Part shown: positions 19,025-28,010 of the stretch, one piece after another
How positions within the stretch are numbered: position 1 is the stretch's first letter
Layout: each line of letters begins with the position of its first letter
Origin: Stutzerimonas stutzeri
GTDB lineage: Bacteria; Pseudomonadota; Gammaproteobacteria; Pseudomonadales; Pseudomonadaceae
Assembly (NCBI RefSeq): GCF_002909485.1
Contig: NZ_PPXG01000001.1
Span: forward strand, 124,001-188,000
DNA: 64,000 nt
Reading direction: 5' to 3'
Program-made: the position numbers and the translations under genes
The notes under the pieces: generated by a model
Told to the model about the DNA's origin: nothing
The model's database searches: none
The model's input: only the letters and a program-made list of their open reading frames with translations

Positions 19025-20128
19025 ATGAACAAACCGCTGCATCCTGACCAGCTGCGTAATCTGGTCCCACTCAATGGTCTTTCGCCGCGTCAGTTGTGGG
19101 AGTTGCGCGCGCGGCTGCTTTCGCGTCCGCTCCGGACGGGTCAGGTACTCGAAACAGCTACCGATCAAACGCCGATGCGCCACTATCTGATGTCTGGCCG
19201 TCTGCTGTTGATCGATGCCGAGGGCATCGAGTCCCAGCTGCTGGCCAATACGCCGGCAGCTTTATACGGCCTTTCCCCAGGTCAACTGAGAGAAGTGCGA
19301 GCGCTGGATGACTGCAACCTGCTCGCGGTAGATAACATGGAGCTGGAGCGGCTGCTGTCCTGGCGACAGTCCCTTCAGGACGTACTGCTGCAGCTTTCTA
19401 TGGATGGCGAAGACGGCGAGTGGCTTGAGCGTTTGCTGGAAAACCCCCTTTTTGTCCAAGTGCCGGCTGCGAATATTCGCAGCATGTTGAATCGCCTTTT
19501 GGAGCTAGAGGTCTTCGCTGGGCAGGCGTTGCTGCGTGAAGGCGAGACTGGCGATTGCTGTTATTTCCTCAAGAGTGGCCGTGCACAGGTGCTGAAGGCC
19601 GCCGGTAGCGGCGACCAGTTATTGGCCGAACTGGAGCCTGGTGCGTGTTTCGGTGAGGAAGCACTGCTTGAGGAGCGTCCGCGCAATGCCAGTGTCGCGA
19701 TGGTCGAGGATGGTCGTGTGCTGCGCCTTGCGCGGACAGACTTTCTCGAATTGCTGAAGGCGCCGGTGGTCGGCGAGGTCGATCTGGATGGCGTGGCGGA
19801 TCTGCTTGGCTGCGGTGCCCAGTGGCTGGACGTACGTCTGCTCGATGATTACGAGCGGGGCCATGCCATGCAGGCGCTGCACATGCCTCTGCATTTGCTG
19901 CGCCTGAAGACACGCCTGCTGGACCCTCAACGCCCCTACCTCTGCTATTGCGAAAGCGGTAAGCGCAGCGCAAATGCAGTGTTTTTGCTGACCCAGCTCG
20001 GCTTTACCGCCTATGCACTTCAAGGCGGGCTCGACGCGCTAAGCGCGGAGGACCGTGCAGCGCTGCTCTGGGAATGCGGCACAGGCTACTTGGCTCGCTC
20101 AAACGGCAGGATCGAGCGCAGCCTATGA
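19025..20128 (+). CDS. Double cyclic-nucleotide-binding-like domain plus rhodanese fusion
   Basis: A 367-aa cytoplasmic protein. The second cNMP-binding domain (about 125-250) is well formed: GETGDCCYFLKSGRAQVL, then FGEEALLEERPRNASV with the Arg of the phosphate-binding cassette. A first, degenerate cNMP-like domain covers about residues 10-115. The C-terminal 110 residues are a rhodanese domain with WLDVRLLDDYERGHA and the active-site loop YCESGKRSANA, where the Cys is present. It lacks a DNA-binding domain, so it is not a CRP-type regulator. It probably links a nucleotide or other ligand signal to sulfur transfer or phosphatase-like chemistry (inference). It starts 18 bp after the PLP enzyme, so the two likely share a transcript. 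Confidence 0.85.
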   Translation: MNKPLHPDQLRNLVPLNGLSPRQLWELRARLLSRPLRTGQVLETATDQTPMRHYLMSGRLLLIDAEGIESQLLANTPAALYGLSPGQLREVRALDDCNLLAVDNMELERLLSWRQSLQDVLLQLSMDGEDGEWLERLLENPLFVQVPAANIRSMLNRLLELEVFAGQALLREGETGDCCYFLKSGRAQVLKAAGSGDQLLAELEPGACFGEEALLEERPRNASVAMVEDGRVLRLARTDFLELLKAPVVGEVDLDGVADLLGCGAQWLDVRLLDDYERGHAMQALHMPLHLLRLKTRLLDPQRPYLCYCESGKRSANAVFLLTQLGFTAYALQGGLDALSAEDRAALLWECGTGYLARSNGRIERSL

Positions 20129-20158
20129 TTGCAGCGGGCCAATCTCTGGTTCCTGGCG

Positions 20159-21553
20159 TTAGATGATCGCCCTGCGTAGAACGGTCTGTCGACGGATCTC
20201 GCGGCGGGCGCTGCGGGCCAGGCGAATGCTGAGCAGCAGAGCCGCGCAACTCAAGCCTGCGATCAACCCTTGCCAGAGCCCGCTCGGACCGCTTGCTGCA
20301 CCGAGGTGGTCGGTCAGGCCCAACAGATACCCCACCGGCAGGCCGATGCCCCAATAGGCGAAGAGGGTATAGACCATCGTCATGCGAGTGTCCTGATAGC
20401 CGCGCAGCGCGCCGGCGGCGGTGACCTGGACTACGTCCGAGAATTGAAACAACGCTGCGTAGAAAAACAAGCCGGCAGCAACGGCGATCACGGCCGGGTC
20501 CGGCGTGTAGATCCTTGCTATCTGTTCGCTGAACAGCAGCATGAGGCTGGCGGAAAAGCAGGCATATACGAGCGCTGCGGCGATACCCACACCAGCCACG
20601 AAGCGAGCATCTCGTGGAGCATTGCGACCGAGTTCCTGACCGATGCGCACGGTCACTGCCATGCCCAGGGAAAGCGGGATCATGAAGATCAGCGAGGTGA
20701 AATTCAGCGCAATCTGGTGACCGGCCACCACGGTTGCACCGAGCCCGCCGATCAACAATGCGATCACGGAGAAGATGCTCGCTTCGGCGAATACTGCGAC
20801 GCCAATCGGTACGCCGACCGACAGCAGATGTCGGAGCATCGGCCAGCGTGGCCATTCGAAGTGCGAAAACAGCTGGCTCGCCTGATAGGCCGGAGCGCGC
20901 CTGACCCAGAAGCTCATCGCCATCAGCATGAACAGCATCACCAGAGCGGTGGAAACGCCGCAACCGACGCCGCCCATCGCAGGCACGCCGAGCTTGCCGT
21001 AGATGAACACGTAGTTCAGGGGGATGTTCAGCAACAAGCCGAGGATGCCAATCACCATGCTCGGCCGCGGATGCCCCAGGCCGTCGCTGAAGCAACGCAG
21101 CACCTGATACAGCGCGACGGCCGGGAAGCCGCAAGCTACGGCGCGCAGGTAGGCCATGGTTGGCTCGATCAGGGCCGGCTCCACTCGCATCCAGTGCAGC
21201 ACGGGCTTGGCGTTCCACATCAGCAGCGCGCTGGCCACCCCTATGCCGGCGCCCATCCACAATGCCTGACGAACCAGCGGCCCGATTTCGGCATGGTTTC
21301 CCGCGCCAAAACGTTGTGCAACGTTCGGCGTGGTTGCCAGCGTAATGCCGCTGACCAGCAGATAAACCGGCACCCAGATCGAGTTGCCTAGCGCGACCGC
21401 GGCCAGGTCATGTGGGCTGACGCGCCCGGCCATCACGGTATCGACGAAGCCCATGGCAGTGCTGGCCAGCTGGGCGATCATCATGGGCAGGGCGAGGGCG
21501 AAGAGGGTGCGCAATTCAAGGCGGACCCGTCTGAGTCTGAGCTCAGTGGGCAT
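20159..21553 (-). CDS. MATE family multidrug/sodium antiporter (NorM-like)
   Basis: A 464-aa protein with about 12 transmembrane helices in two similar halves. The N-terminal pattern LRTLFALALPMMIAQLASTA followed by FVDTVMAGRVSPHDLAAVAL is typical of the NorM branch. It exports cationic drugs in exchange for Na+ or H+. It ends 30 bp from the convergent rhodanese-fusion gene and is divergent from pdxB (starts 122 bp apart). Substrates cannot be read from the sequence. Confidence 0.92.
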   Translation of the reverse strand: MPTELRLRRVRLELRTLFALALPMMIAQLASTAMGFVDTVMAGRVSPHDLAAVALGNSIWVPVYLLVSGITLATTPNVAQRFGAGNHAEIGPLVRQALWMGAGIGVASALLMWNAKPVLHWMRVEPALIEPTMAYLRAVACGFPAVALYQVLRCFSDGLGHPRPSMVIGILGLLLNIPLNYVFIYGKLGVPAMGGVGCGVSTALVMLFMLMAMSFWVRRAPAYQASQLFSHFEWPRWPMLRHLLSVGVPIGVAVFAEASIFSVIALLIGGLGATVVAGHQIALNFTSLIFMIPLSLGMAVTVRIGQELGRNAPRDARFVAGVGIAAALVYACFSASLMLLFSEQIARIYTPDPAVIAVAAGLFFYAALFQFSDVVQVTAAGALRGYQDTRMTMVYTLFAYWGIGLPVGYLLGLTDHLGAASGPSGLWQGLIAGLSCAALLLSIRLARSARREIRRQTVLRRAII

Positions 21554-21674
21554 TACGTGGCGTTCCGGTTGTATACAAGAAGCGCGCTAGTCTACGCCCC
21601 GCAGCTGCACTCAGGAAGGCGGCAAAGCAGTGGCAAGCCGTCTAGAATGTGCTTCCCCTCACCGGAGCCACGCC

Positions 21675-22820
21675 ATGCATATCCTTGCCGACGAAAACAT
21701 TCCGCTGGTCGATGAATTCTTCGCCGGCGTCGGAGAGGTTCGCCGCATGCCGGGCCGCAGCATCAATCGAGCGGCGCTAGAGAATGTCGATGTGCTGCTG
21801 GTGCGCTCGGTGACTCGCGTAGACCGCGAGCTGCTGGATGGCACGGCGGTTAGATTCGTCGGTACCTGCACAATTGGCACCGACCATCTGGATCTTGATT
21901 ACTTCGAGCAAGCAGGCATCGATTGGGCCAGCGCGCCAGGCTGCAATGCGCGGGGAGTTGTCGACTATGTGCTGGGCAGCTTGCTCGCGCTGGCGGAATT
22001 GAAAGGCGAGCCATTGGCGCAGCGCCGGTTCGGTGTTGTCGGGGCCGGCGAGGTGGGAGGGCGACTGGTCGAGGTCATGCGAGGACTTGGCTGGGACGTG
22101 CGCGTCTGTGACCCGCCACGCCAGGCTCGGGAGGTGGGTGGTTTCGTCCCGCTGGATGAAGTGCTCGCCGAGTGCGATGTGATCAGCCTGCATACCCCGC
22201 TCGACATGAGCGGTGACTGGCCGACGTTCCACCTGTTCGAGCAGAAGCGACTATCGAAGCTGCGGCCGGGTGCCTGGCTGATCAACGCCAGCCGAGGGGC
22301 TGTGGTGGATAACGCGGCACTGCGCGATCTGCTTCTGCAGCGTCCGGATGTCGAAGCGGTATTAGATGTCTGGGAAGGTGAACCGCAAGTGGACGTCGCA
22401 CTTGCCGGCTTGTGCCGTATCGCCACGCCGCACATCGCTGGGTACAGCCTGGATGGTAAGCTGCGCGGCACAGCACAGGTCTACGCCGCGTTTTGCGCAG
22501 TGCGCGGCCTTGAGCCAGTGATAGAGCTGGCGCAACTGATGCCTGGTGCGCCGCTGACCGAGCTGACCTTCGCAGCTTCCGCAAAGCCGACCGATCTGCT
22601 GACCACAGTATGTCGCGCGGTTTACGACCCCCGCCGCGACGACGCCGACTTTCGTCGCAGCCTGCTTGGCGATGAGGCGCAGCGTCGGGCCGGGTTCGAC
22701 CTGCTGCGCAAACAGTACCCGCTGCGGCGCGAGATTGATGGCCTCAAGGTGCGGATAGGCGGGCACAATCCGGCGCTGGCTACGATAGTCGAGGCGCTCG
22801 GTGCCCGATTGCTTGGTTAG
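21675..22820 (+). CDS. pdxB: Erythronate-4-phosphate dehydrogenase
   Basis: A 381-aa D-2-hydroxyacid dehydrogenase, the second step of pyridoxal 5'-phosphate biosynthesis (4-phosphoerythronate to 2-oxo-3-hydroxy-4-phosphobutanoate). The start [16 protein letters not shown] is the PdxB hallmark. The NAD site is [21 protein letters not shown], catalytic residues lie in [10 protein letters not shown] (Arg) and [12 protein letters not shown] (His), and a PdxB-specific dimerisation domain forms the last about 90 residues. ATG 21675 was preferred to 21630. The following dnaX start is 87 bp away; no 4.5S RNA gene is seen in that gap. Confidence 0.96.
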   Translation: MHILADENIPLVDEFFAGVGEVRRMPGRSINRAALENVDVLLVRSVTRVDRELLDGTAVRFVGTCTIGTDHLDLDYFEQAGIDWASAPGCNARGVVDYVLGSLLALAELKGEPLAQRRFGVVGAGEVGGRLVEVMRGLGWDVRVCDPPRQAREVGGFVPLDEVLAECDVISLHTPLDMSGDWPTFHLFEQKRLSKLRPGAWLINASRGAVVDNAALRDLLLQRPDVEAVLDVWEGEPQVDVALAGLCRIATPHIAGYSLDGKLRGTAQVYAAFCAVRGLEPVIELAQLMPGAPLTELTFAASAKPTDLLTTVCRAVYDPRRDDADFRRSLLGDEAQRRAGFDLLRKQYPLRREIDGLKVRIGGHNPALATIVEALGARLLG

Positions 22821-22907
22821 CCGGCAGTTCTGGCGCAGCCCGGATGCAATTTCCATCCTGCTCCGCTAGCATTACCCGTCCTCTGCCTTGTCCCCCGCGA
22901 TGGTGTT

Positions 22908-24917
22908 ATGAGTTATCAGGTTCTCGCACGTAAATGGCGTCCGCGCTCGTTTCGCGAAATGGTCGGCCAGACGCATGTGCTCAAGGCCCTGATCAATGCG
23001 CTAGACAATCAGCGCCTGCACCACGCCTACCTGTTCACCGGCACGCGAGGTGTCGGCAAGACGACCATCGCGCGGATCATCGCCAAGTGTCTGAATTGCG
23101 AAACCGGCGTTAGCTCGACCCCCTGTGGCGAGTGCTCGGTGTGCCGTGAGATCGATGAAGGGCGCTTCGTCGACCTGATCGAGGTCGACGCCGCGAGCCG
23201 CACCAAGGTCGAAGACACCCGGGAGCTGCTGGACAACGTGCAGTACGCGCCGAGCCGCGGGCGCTACAAGGTTTATCTGATCGACGAAGTGCACATGCTC
23301 TCGTCGCACTCATTCAATGCGCTGCTCAAGACCCTCGAGGAGCCGCCACCTCACGTCAAGTTCCTGCTGGCCACTACCGATCCGCAAAAGCTGCCGGTCA
23401 CCATCCTTTCCCGCTGCCTGCAGTTCTCGCTGAAGAACATGCCGCCGGAGCGCGTGGTCGAGCACCTCACCCATGTTCTGAGTGTCGAAAACGTTCCGTT
23501 CGAAGATGATGCGCTGTGGCTGCTGGGCCGCGCGGCGGATGGCTCGATGCGCGATGCGATGAGCCTGACCGACCAGGCGATCGCTTTTGGTGAAGGCAAG
23601 GTGCTGGCTGCCGACGTGCGGGCGATGCTGGGTACGCTCGATCACGGTCAGGTCTACGGCGTGCTTCAGGCGCTGCTCGAAGGCGATGCCAGGGCACTGC
23701 TCGAAGCAGTTCGACACCTTGCCGAGCAAGGCCCGGACTGGGCTGGTGTACTGGCTGAGATTCTCAACGTGTTGCACCGCGTCGCCATCGCCCAGGCGCT
23801 ACCGGAGGCAGTGGACAATGGCCAGGGTGATCGCGATCGCGTACTGGCCTTGGCCCAGGCTCTGCCAGCCGAAGACGTGCAGTTCTACTACCAGATGGGG
23901 CTGATCGGTCGGCGCGATCTGCCGCTGGCGCCAGACCCGCGTAGTGGCTTCGAAATGGTGCTGCTGCGGATGCTGGCGTTTCGTCCTGCGGGAAGTCATG
24001 ACGCACCGCGAACACCGCTAAAGACCCTGGGAATCAGTCCGGCCACAGCTGATTCCAAGCCCGCAGCGGTGGCCGACACGACTTCGACGAGCGTGTCGCC
24101 GCGTCCAGCCCCGGTGGCTTCGGTAGCAGCTGCTGCACCAGCGCCTGTGTTGCCTGCGGTTTCCGAGGGTGCGGCACCATCGATGCGCGAGCCCTCGGCC
24201 GTGCCGCAAGTGACCATGCAGCCTACAGAGGCGCCTCAAGTAGCGCCCGTCGTCGATGTGCCGTGGAACGAGCCACCCGATGTACCGCCAATTGCAGTCG
24301 AGGCCGCTGCCGTGCTGGCTGAGCCTGTATCGTTGGATGGCCCAGCCGATCACGTGGCTTCTGTAGTGCAGGTCGAAGAGCCGGACGATGACGAGCCGCC
24401 GCTGACCGATGAGGACTACTTTGAGGCCGAGAATCAGGCCGAGGCCTATCTGGATGAGTTGGACCAGGCCAGCGATGAGCCAGAGATCGTCGAGCCGCTA
24501 CCTTCGGTCGAGCCGGCGACCGGGCTTGCTGCCGAGTGGCTAGAGCTCTATCTCAAACTTGGCTTGTCCGGCCTCACTGGAAGTATTGCCGCGAACTGTA
24601 CCTTGATCGCGGTAGAAGGTGACCGTTGGCTGATGCACCTCGATCCAGCGCAGAGTGCGCTGTTCAACTCCACGCAACAGCGGCGGCTGAACGAAGCGCT
24701 GAACCAATACCATGGTCGCACGCTGCAGTTGGATATTGTGCTTCAGAAGCCGGAGCAGGAGACGCCGGCGCAGGCTGCTGCGCGCCGGCGCGCCGAGCGG
24801 CAACGAGCAGCGGAAGAGTCGATTCACTCGGACCCTCTGGTCCAACAGTTGATGCAGCAGTTCGCCGCGGTAATCCGCGAAGGCACCATAGAACCCGTAG
24901 AACACTCCGAACCCTGA
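22908..24917 (+). CDS. dnaX: DNA polymerase III subunit gamma/tau
   Basis: A 669-aa clamp-loader ATPase. It starts MSYQVLARKWRPRSFREMVGQ, has Walker A in GTRGVGKTTIAR, a four-cysteine zinc module (CLNCETG then CGECSVC), the Walker B DEVHMLS, and the sensor I stretch LLATTDPQKLPVTILSRC. Domain III is followed by a Pro/Ala-rich linker (about 360-530) and a tau-type C-terminal domain that contacts the polymerase and helicase. No A-rich slippery heptamer of the E. coli kind is visible, so a frameshift-made gamma form is not supported here. It heads the dnaX-ybaB-recR cluster. Confidence 0.97.
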   Translation: MSYQVLARKWRPRSFREMVGQTHVLKALINALDNQRLHHAYLFTGTRGVGKTTIARIIAKCLNCETGVSSTPCGECSVCREIDEGRFVDLIEVDAASRTKVEDTRELLDNVQYAPSRGRYKVYLIDEVHMLSSHSFNALLKTLEEPPPHVKFLLATTDPQKLPVTILSRCLQFSLKNMPPERVVEHLTHVLSVENVPFEDDALWLLGRAADGSMRDAMSLTDQAIAFGEGKVLAADVRAMLGTLDHGQVYGVLQALLEGDARALLEAVRHLAEQGPDWAGVLAEILNVLHRVAIAQALPEAVDNGQGDRDRVLALAQALPAEDVQFYYQMGLIGRRDLPLAPDPRSGFEMVLLRMLAFRPAGSHDAPRTPLKTLGISPATADSKPAAVADTTSTSVSPRPAPVASVAAAAPAPVLPAVSEGAAPSMREPSAVPQVTMQPTEAPQVAPVVDVPWNEPPDVPPIAVEAAAVLAEPVSLDGPADHVASVVQVEEPDDDEPPLTDEDYFEAENQAEAYLDELDQASDEPEIVEPLPSVEPATGLAAEWLELYLKLGLSGLTGSIAANCTLIAVEGDRWLMHLDPAQSALFNSTQQRRLNEALNQYHGRTLQLDIVLQKPEQETPAQAAARRRAERQRAAEESIHSDPLVQQLMQQFAAVIREGTIEPVEHSEP

Positions 24918-24937
24918 TTGAATTGAGGTGATATCCC

Positions 24938-25264
24938 ATGATGAAAGGTGGCATGGCCGGCCTGATGAAGCAGGCGCAGCAGATGCAGGAAAAGATGCAG
25001 AAAATGCAGGAAGAGCTGGCGAACGCCGAGGTTACTGGCCAGTCTGGTGCCGGGCTGGTCAGCGTCGTGATGAACGGGCGCCATGACGTCAAGCGCGTCA
25101 GCCTCGACGACAGCCTGATGCAGGAAGACAAAGAGATCCTAGAAGACTTGATCGCCGCTGCCGTCAACGACGCGGTGCGTAAGATCGAGCAGAACAGCCA
25201 GGACAAGATGGCGGGCATGACCGCCGGCATGCAACTACCCCCAGGCTTCAAGATGCCCTTCTGA
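24938..25264 (+). CDS. ybaB: Nucleoid-associated protein YbaB/EbfC
   Basis: A 108-aa DNA-binding protein that forms tweezer-like dimers. The start [19 protein letters not shown] and the [18 protein letters not shown] stretch are typical, with a C-terminal tail [12 protein letters not shown]. Two adjacent ATG codons (24938, 24941) could start translation; GAGGTGAT lies just upstream. It sits between dnaX and recR, the conserved order in many bacteria. Confidence 0.96.
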   Translation: MMKGGMAGLMKQAQQMQEKMQKMQEELANAEVTGQSGAGLVSVVMNGRHDVKRVSLDDSLMQEDKEILEDLIAAAVNDAVRKIEQNSQDKMAGMTAGMQLPPGFKMPF

Positions 25265-25428
25265 ACCGGGTCATCCAGTCGGTGCGCACGGCTGCGTTGC
25301 TCGAAGGCGCGGACATCCTCATTTACGCGCAGTGAATTTCGGTGCCCGCGCTTTCTCGTGCCTTGCCCTGCATGCCGCCTGAACGCCCTTGCTCCATGCT
25401 GCCCTTTTCGATAGCGACACATATACCT

Positions 25429-26028
25429 ATGAGCTTCAGTCCCCTGATTCGCCAACTCATCGATGCGCTGCGCATTCTTCCCGGTGTCGGGCAGAAGACT
25501 GCGCAGCGCATGGCTTTGCAAATGCTGGAGCGTGATCGCAGTGGCGGGTTGCGCCTGGCTCAGGCATTGGAAAAAGCGATGGAGGGGGTCGGCTATTGTC
25601 GGCAGTGCCGAACGCTGACCGAAGATGAGCTCTGCCCGCAGTGCGCTGATCCGCGGCGGGACGATTCGCTGCTATGCGTGGTGCAGAGCCCCGTGGACGT
25701 CTTCGCTGTCGAGCAGACCGGTTTTCGAGGGCGCTATTTCGTGCTCAAGGGTCATCTGTCCCCGCTCGATGGTCTGGGGCCGGAAGCCATCGGCATTCCC
25801 GAGCTGCTTACCCGGGTTGCGGACGGGGCGTTCAGTGAGGTCATCCTGGCCACCAATCCAACGGTCGAAGGCGAGGCGACGGCACACTACATCGCGCAAA
25901 TGTTGATTCCGAAGGGGTTAACCATTAGCCGGATCGCCCACGGTGTGCCCTTGGGTGGGGAGCTGGATTTGGTTGATGGCGGCACCTTGGCGCACGCATT
26001 GGCGGGTCGTAAGACGATCAGCCTATAA
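25429..26028 (+). CDS. recR: Recombination mediator RecR
   Basis: A 199-aa protein that, with RecO, loads RecA on SSB-covered gaps. It has a helix-hairpin-helix near the N-terminus ([16 protein letters not shown]), a C4 zinc finger (CRQCRTL then CPQC), and a Toprim domain beginning at [16 protein letters not shown] with [12 protein letters not shown] and the C-terminal Walker-like [12 protein letters not shown] 25429 ([10 protein letters not shown]) was chosen from family length, since the upstream in-frame ATG 25342 would add 29 residues; the ribosome site is weak. The gap from ybaB is 164 bp. Confidence 0.96.
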   Translation: MSFSPLIRQLIDALRILPGVGQKTAQRMALQMLERDRSGGLRLAQALEKAMEGVGYCRQCRTLTEDELCPQCADPRRDDSLLCVVQSPVDVFAVEQTGFRGRYFVLKGHLSPLDGLGPEAIGIPELLTRVADGAFSEVILATNPTVEGEATAHYIAQMLIPKGLTISRIAHGVPLGGELDLVDGGTLAHALAGRKTISL

Positions 26029-26114
26029 CCCGAACTACTGACGTTATGCCACCTCGGTAGTGCCGTTTCTTATTTGATTCGGGTAAAGTTCTAAGCCACG
26101 AAAGTTAGATAGCT

Positions 26115-26138
26115 AAAACGAATATAAGCCTTCGTTTT
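26115..26138. promoter_or_regulatory. Palindrome upstream of the ABC importer operon
   Basis: AAAACGAA (26115-26122), an 8-bp spacer, and TTCGTTTT (26131-26138) form a perfect inverted repeat 36 bp before the first gene of the operon. The AT-rich symmetric form and position suggest an operator for a dimeric regulator; no regulator gene lies next to it. Confidence 0.45.
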
Positions 26139-26173
26139 GGTTATATGTGCTGGCTCCCCGAATCGAGGTCGAA

Positions 26174-27163
26174 ATGAAAGCGAAGCATTGGCTGGTTCCT
26201 GCTCTTCTTCTGTTGAGTGCATTTGCCCAGGCGCAGGAGAAGTTCAAGGTGGGTTACATCCGTGTGATGGATGATGCCCAGGCAATGGTTGCGCATGAAG
26301 CGGGTCTGTACAAAAAGCATGGCCTGGATGTCGAGCTGATCGAATTCAGCTCGGGCACCGATCTGATCAAAGCCATTGTTGGCGGGCAGCTGGACACCGG
26401 CGTGCTCGGCTTCACCAATGCTGTCGCCTGGGCCTCCAAAGGGGCTGATCTGAAGGTGGTGGGTGGTGCACAGCAGGGTTATCACTCGATTCTTGTGCGC
26501 GAAGACACCGACATCAAAGACGTAGCGGGCCTCAAGGATCGTACGCTGGCTTCCCAGCGCGAGGGCAGCACGGCAGATGCGGTCCTGCGCGGTGTGACTT
26601 TGAAGAGTGCCGGGCTCAAGCCGAGTGACGTCAATATCATGGGCGTCAGTCCTGCGGTGGCGGTGCAGTCGTTGGTATCCGGGCGCGTGGACGCTGCTTT
26701 CCTGTTCGAGCCGTATGATCGCATCGCGCAACTGGTCGCGCCGGTTCGTCAGGTCTATGAGATCGGTGAAGTGTGGCCGTTCCCATGCATGGTGGTAATC
26801 ACCTCGGGCGACACCTTGGCAAAGCGCAAGGACGCGGTCTGGAAGTCGCTGGACGCCCAACGTGATGCCATCGAGATGCTCGACAAGCAGCCGGCCGAAG
26901 CGGCCAAGCTCATTGCCAGCTACTTCATCGCCGAGCCGACATTGAAGACACTCAAGCGTGGCGAGCTCGCCCGTGAGGTGGTCATTGAAGAGGCAATCGG
27001 CACCCAGACCTTCAGCGCCAAGCTTGATGAAAACGACCGGGCGCGTATTCAGGAGCTTGCGGACATTCTGCAGGAACTCGGCTCGCTGAAGACGCGCGAT
27101 GGCAAGCCTTTCGATACCAGCGCCATCCTCGATCTGTCCTGGCAGGAAGCCCGCGAGCTCTGA
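26174..27163 (+). CDS. ABC importer periplasmic binding protein (nitrate/sulfonate/taurine type)
   Basis: A 329-aa exported protein with a signal peptide ending near AFAQAQ. It belongs to the NMT1/THI5-like, SsuA/TauA-type binding protein group: KVGYIRVMDDAQAMVAHEAG, YKKHGLDVELIEFSSGTDL, and FLFEPYDRIA in the second lobe. Such proteins deliver sulfonates, taurine, nitrate, pyrimidine precursors and similar small molecules; which one cannot be told. ATG 26174 follows GAGGT. It heads an operon with its ATPase and permease, after a 100-bp gap that contains a small hairpin, which may keep binding-protein levels higher than those of the downstream genes. Confidence 0.9.
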   Translation: MKAKHWLVPALLLLSAFAQAQEKFKVGYIRVMDDAQAMVAHEAGLYKKHGLDVELIEFSSGTDLIKAIVGGQLDTGVLGFTNAVAWASKGADLKVVGGAQQGYHSILVREDTDIKDVAGLKDRTLASQREGSTADAVLRGVTLKSAGLKPSDVNIMGVSPAVAVQSLVSGRVDAAFLFEPYDRIAQLVAPVRQVYEIGEVWPFPCMVVITSGDTLAKRKDAVWKSLDAQRDAIEMLDKQPAEAAKLIASYFIAEPTLKTLKRGELAREVVIEEAIGTQTFSAKLDENDRARIQELADILQELGSLKTRDGKPFDTSAILDLSWQEAREL

Positions 27164-27219
27164 TCGTTTTTTCGTTTCGTCATCACATCGGCCCGGCCTC
27201 GCGTCGGGTCGTTTACATC

Positions 27220-27235
27220 GCCCGCATTGCCGGGC
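27220..27235 (+). other. Small intercistronic hairpin
   Basis: GCCCG, a 6-nt loop and CGGGC lie between the binding-protein and ATPase genes. Such a stem can protect the upstream mRNA from 3' decay or attenuate transcription. The stem is short. Confidence 0.3.
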
Positions 27236-27263
27236 AGTTCCGTTTCTGGATTTGCGGATTTTT

Positions 27264-28010
27264 ATGCAGCTCAGGTTTGAAGAAGTAGACAAGCGCTTCG
27301 GGCAGCTCGAGGTCATCAAGGGCTTTAGCGGCGAGTTTGCTCCGGGCGAACTGGTTGCGCTGGTCGGACCTTCCGGTTGCGGTAAGTCGACCCTATTGCA
27401 TCTGGTCGCCGGTCTGGAGAAGCCTAGCGCGGGCCGCGTGCTTGCAGACGGCAAGCCGATCACCGAGCCGAGTCCCCGACGTACGCTGGTGTTCCAGGAG
27501 CACGCGTTGTATCCCTGGCTCAGCTTGCAGGGCAATGTCGCCATGGCGCTTGAACTGCAAGGGGTGGCCAAGACCAATGCGTTCGAACAGGCGCAGAGCT
27601 GGCTCGAACGGGTCGGACTCAACGGTTTTGAGCACTACTACCCGCATCAGGTATCTGGTGGCATGCGCCAGCGTACGGCTCTGGCCCGCGCGTTCATCGC
27701 TAAACCCGAAGTGCTGTTGCTGGATGAACCGTTCGGCGCTTTGGATGCCTTGACTCGAATGGCGCTGCAGGATGTGTTGCGCGAGCTGATCGAGGAGCAT
27801 CAGCCAACCGTGCTGCTGGTAACCCATGATGTTGATGAGGCGTTGTACCTGGCCGATCACGTGCTCGTCTTCAGCGCGCGGCCAACGCGTGTGTTGAAAA
27901 CCTTCAACTTCACCCATTGCGAGAAGAGCCACGACCTGTCCGACTTCGCTGCCGAGCGTAAGGAAATTCTGAGTCTGCTGGGCATCAAGACGGAGGTAGC
28001 GCATCCATGA
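27264..28010 (+). CDS. ABC importer ATP-binding protein
   Basis: A 248-aa ATPase of the SsuB/TauB/NrtD group. Walker A is GPSGCGKST (about 39-47), the Q-loop is LVFQEHALYPW, the signature is VSGGMRQR, Walker B is VLLLDEPFGALDALT, and the switch His lies in LLVTHDVDEALYLADH. It drives the importer from the cytoplasmic face. ATG 27264 follows a weak ribosome site. Its end overlaps the permease start by 4 bp (ATGA). Confidence 0.94.
   Translation: MQLRFEEVDKRFGQLEVIKGFSGEFAPGELVALVGPSGCGKSTLLHLVAGLEKPSAGRVLADGKPITEPSPRRTLVFQEHALYPWLSLQGNVAMALELQGVAKTNAFEQAQSWLERVGLNGFEHYYPHQVSGGMRQRTALARAFIAKPEVLLLDEPFGALDALTRMALQDVLRELIEEHQPTVLLVTHDVDEALYLADHVLVFSARPTRVLKTFNFTHCEKSHDLSDFAAERKEILSLLGIKTEVAHP

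Noticed and set aside
20004..21391. Long frames in other reading frames over the MATE gene
   Set aside because: The MATE frame has coherent membrane helices and family motifs; the others are arginine- or histidine-rich shadows.
22821..22907. Possible 4.5S RNA gene next to dnaX, its location in some pseudomonads
   Set aside because: The conserved core GGTCAGGTCCGGAAGGAAGC is not present in this gap.
22908..24917. Programmed frameshift in dnaX to make gamma
   Set aside because: No AAAAAAG-type slippery heptamer is seen.
26141..27622. 493-aa minus-strand frame across the ABC binding-protein and ATPase genes
   Set aside because: It spans two clear genes and the gap between them in antisense, without a family signature.
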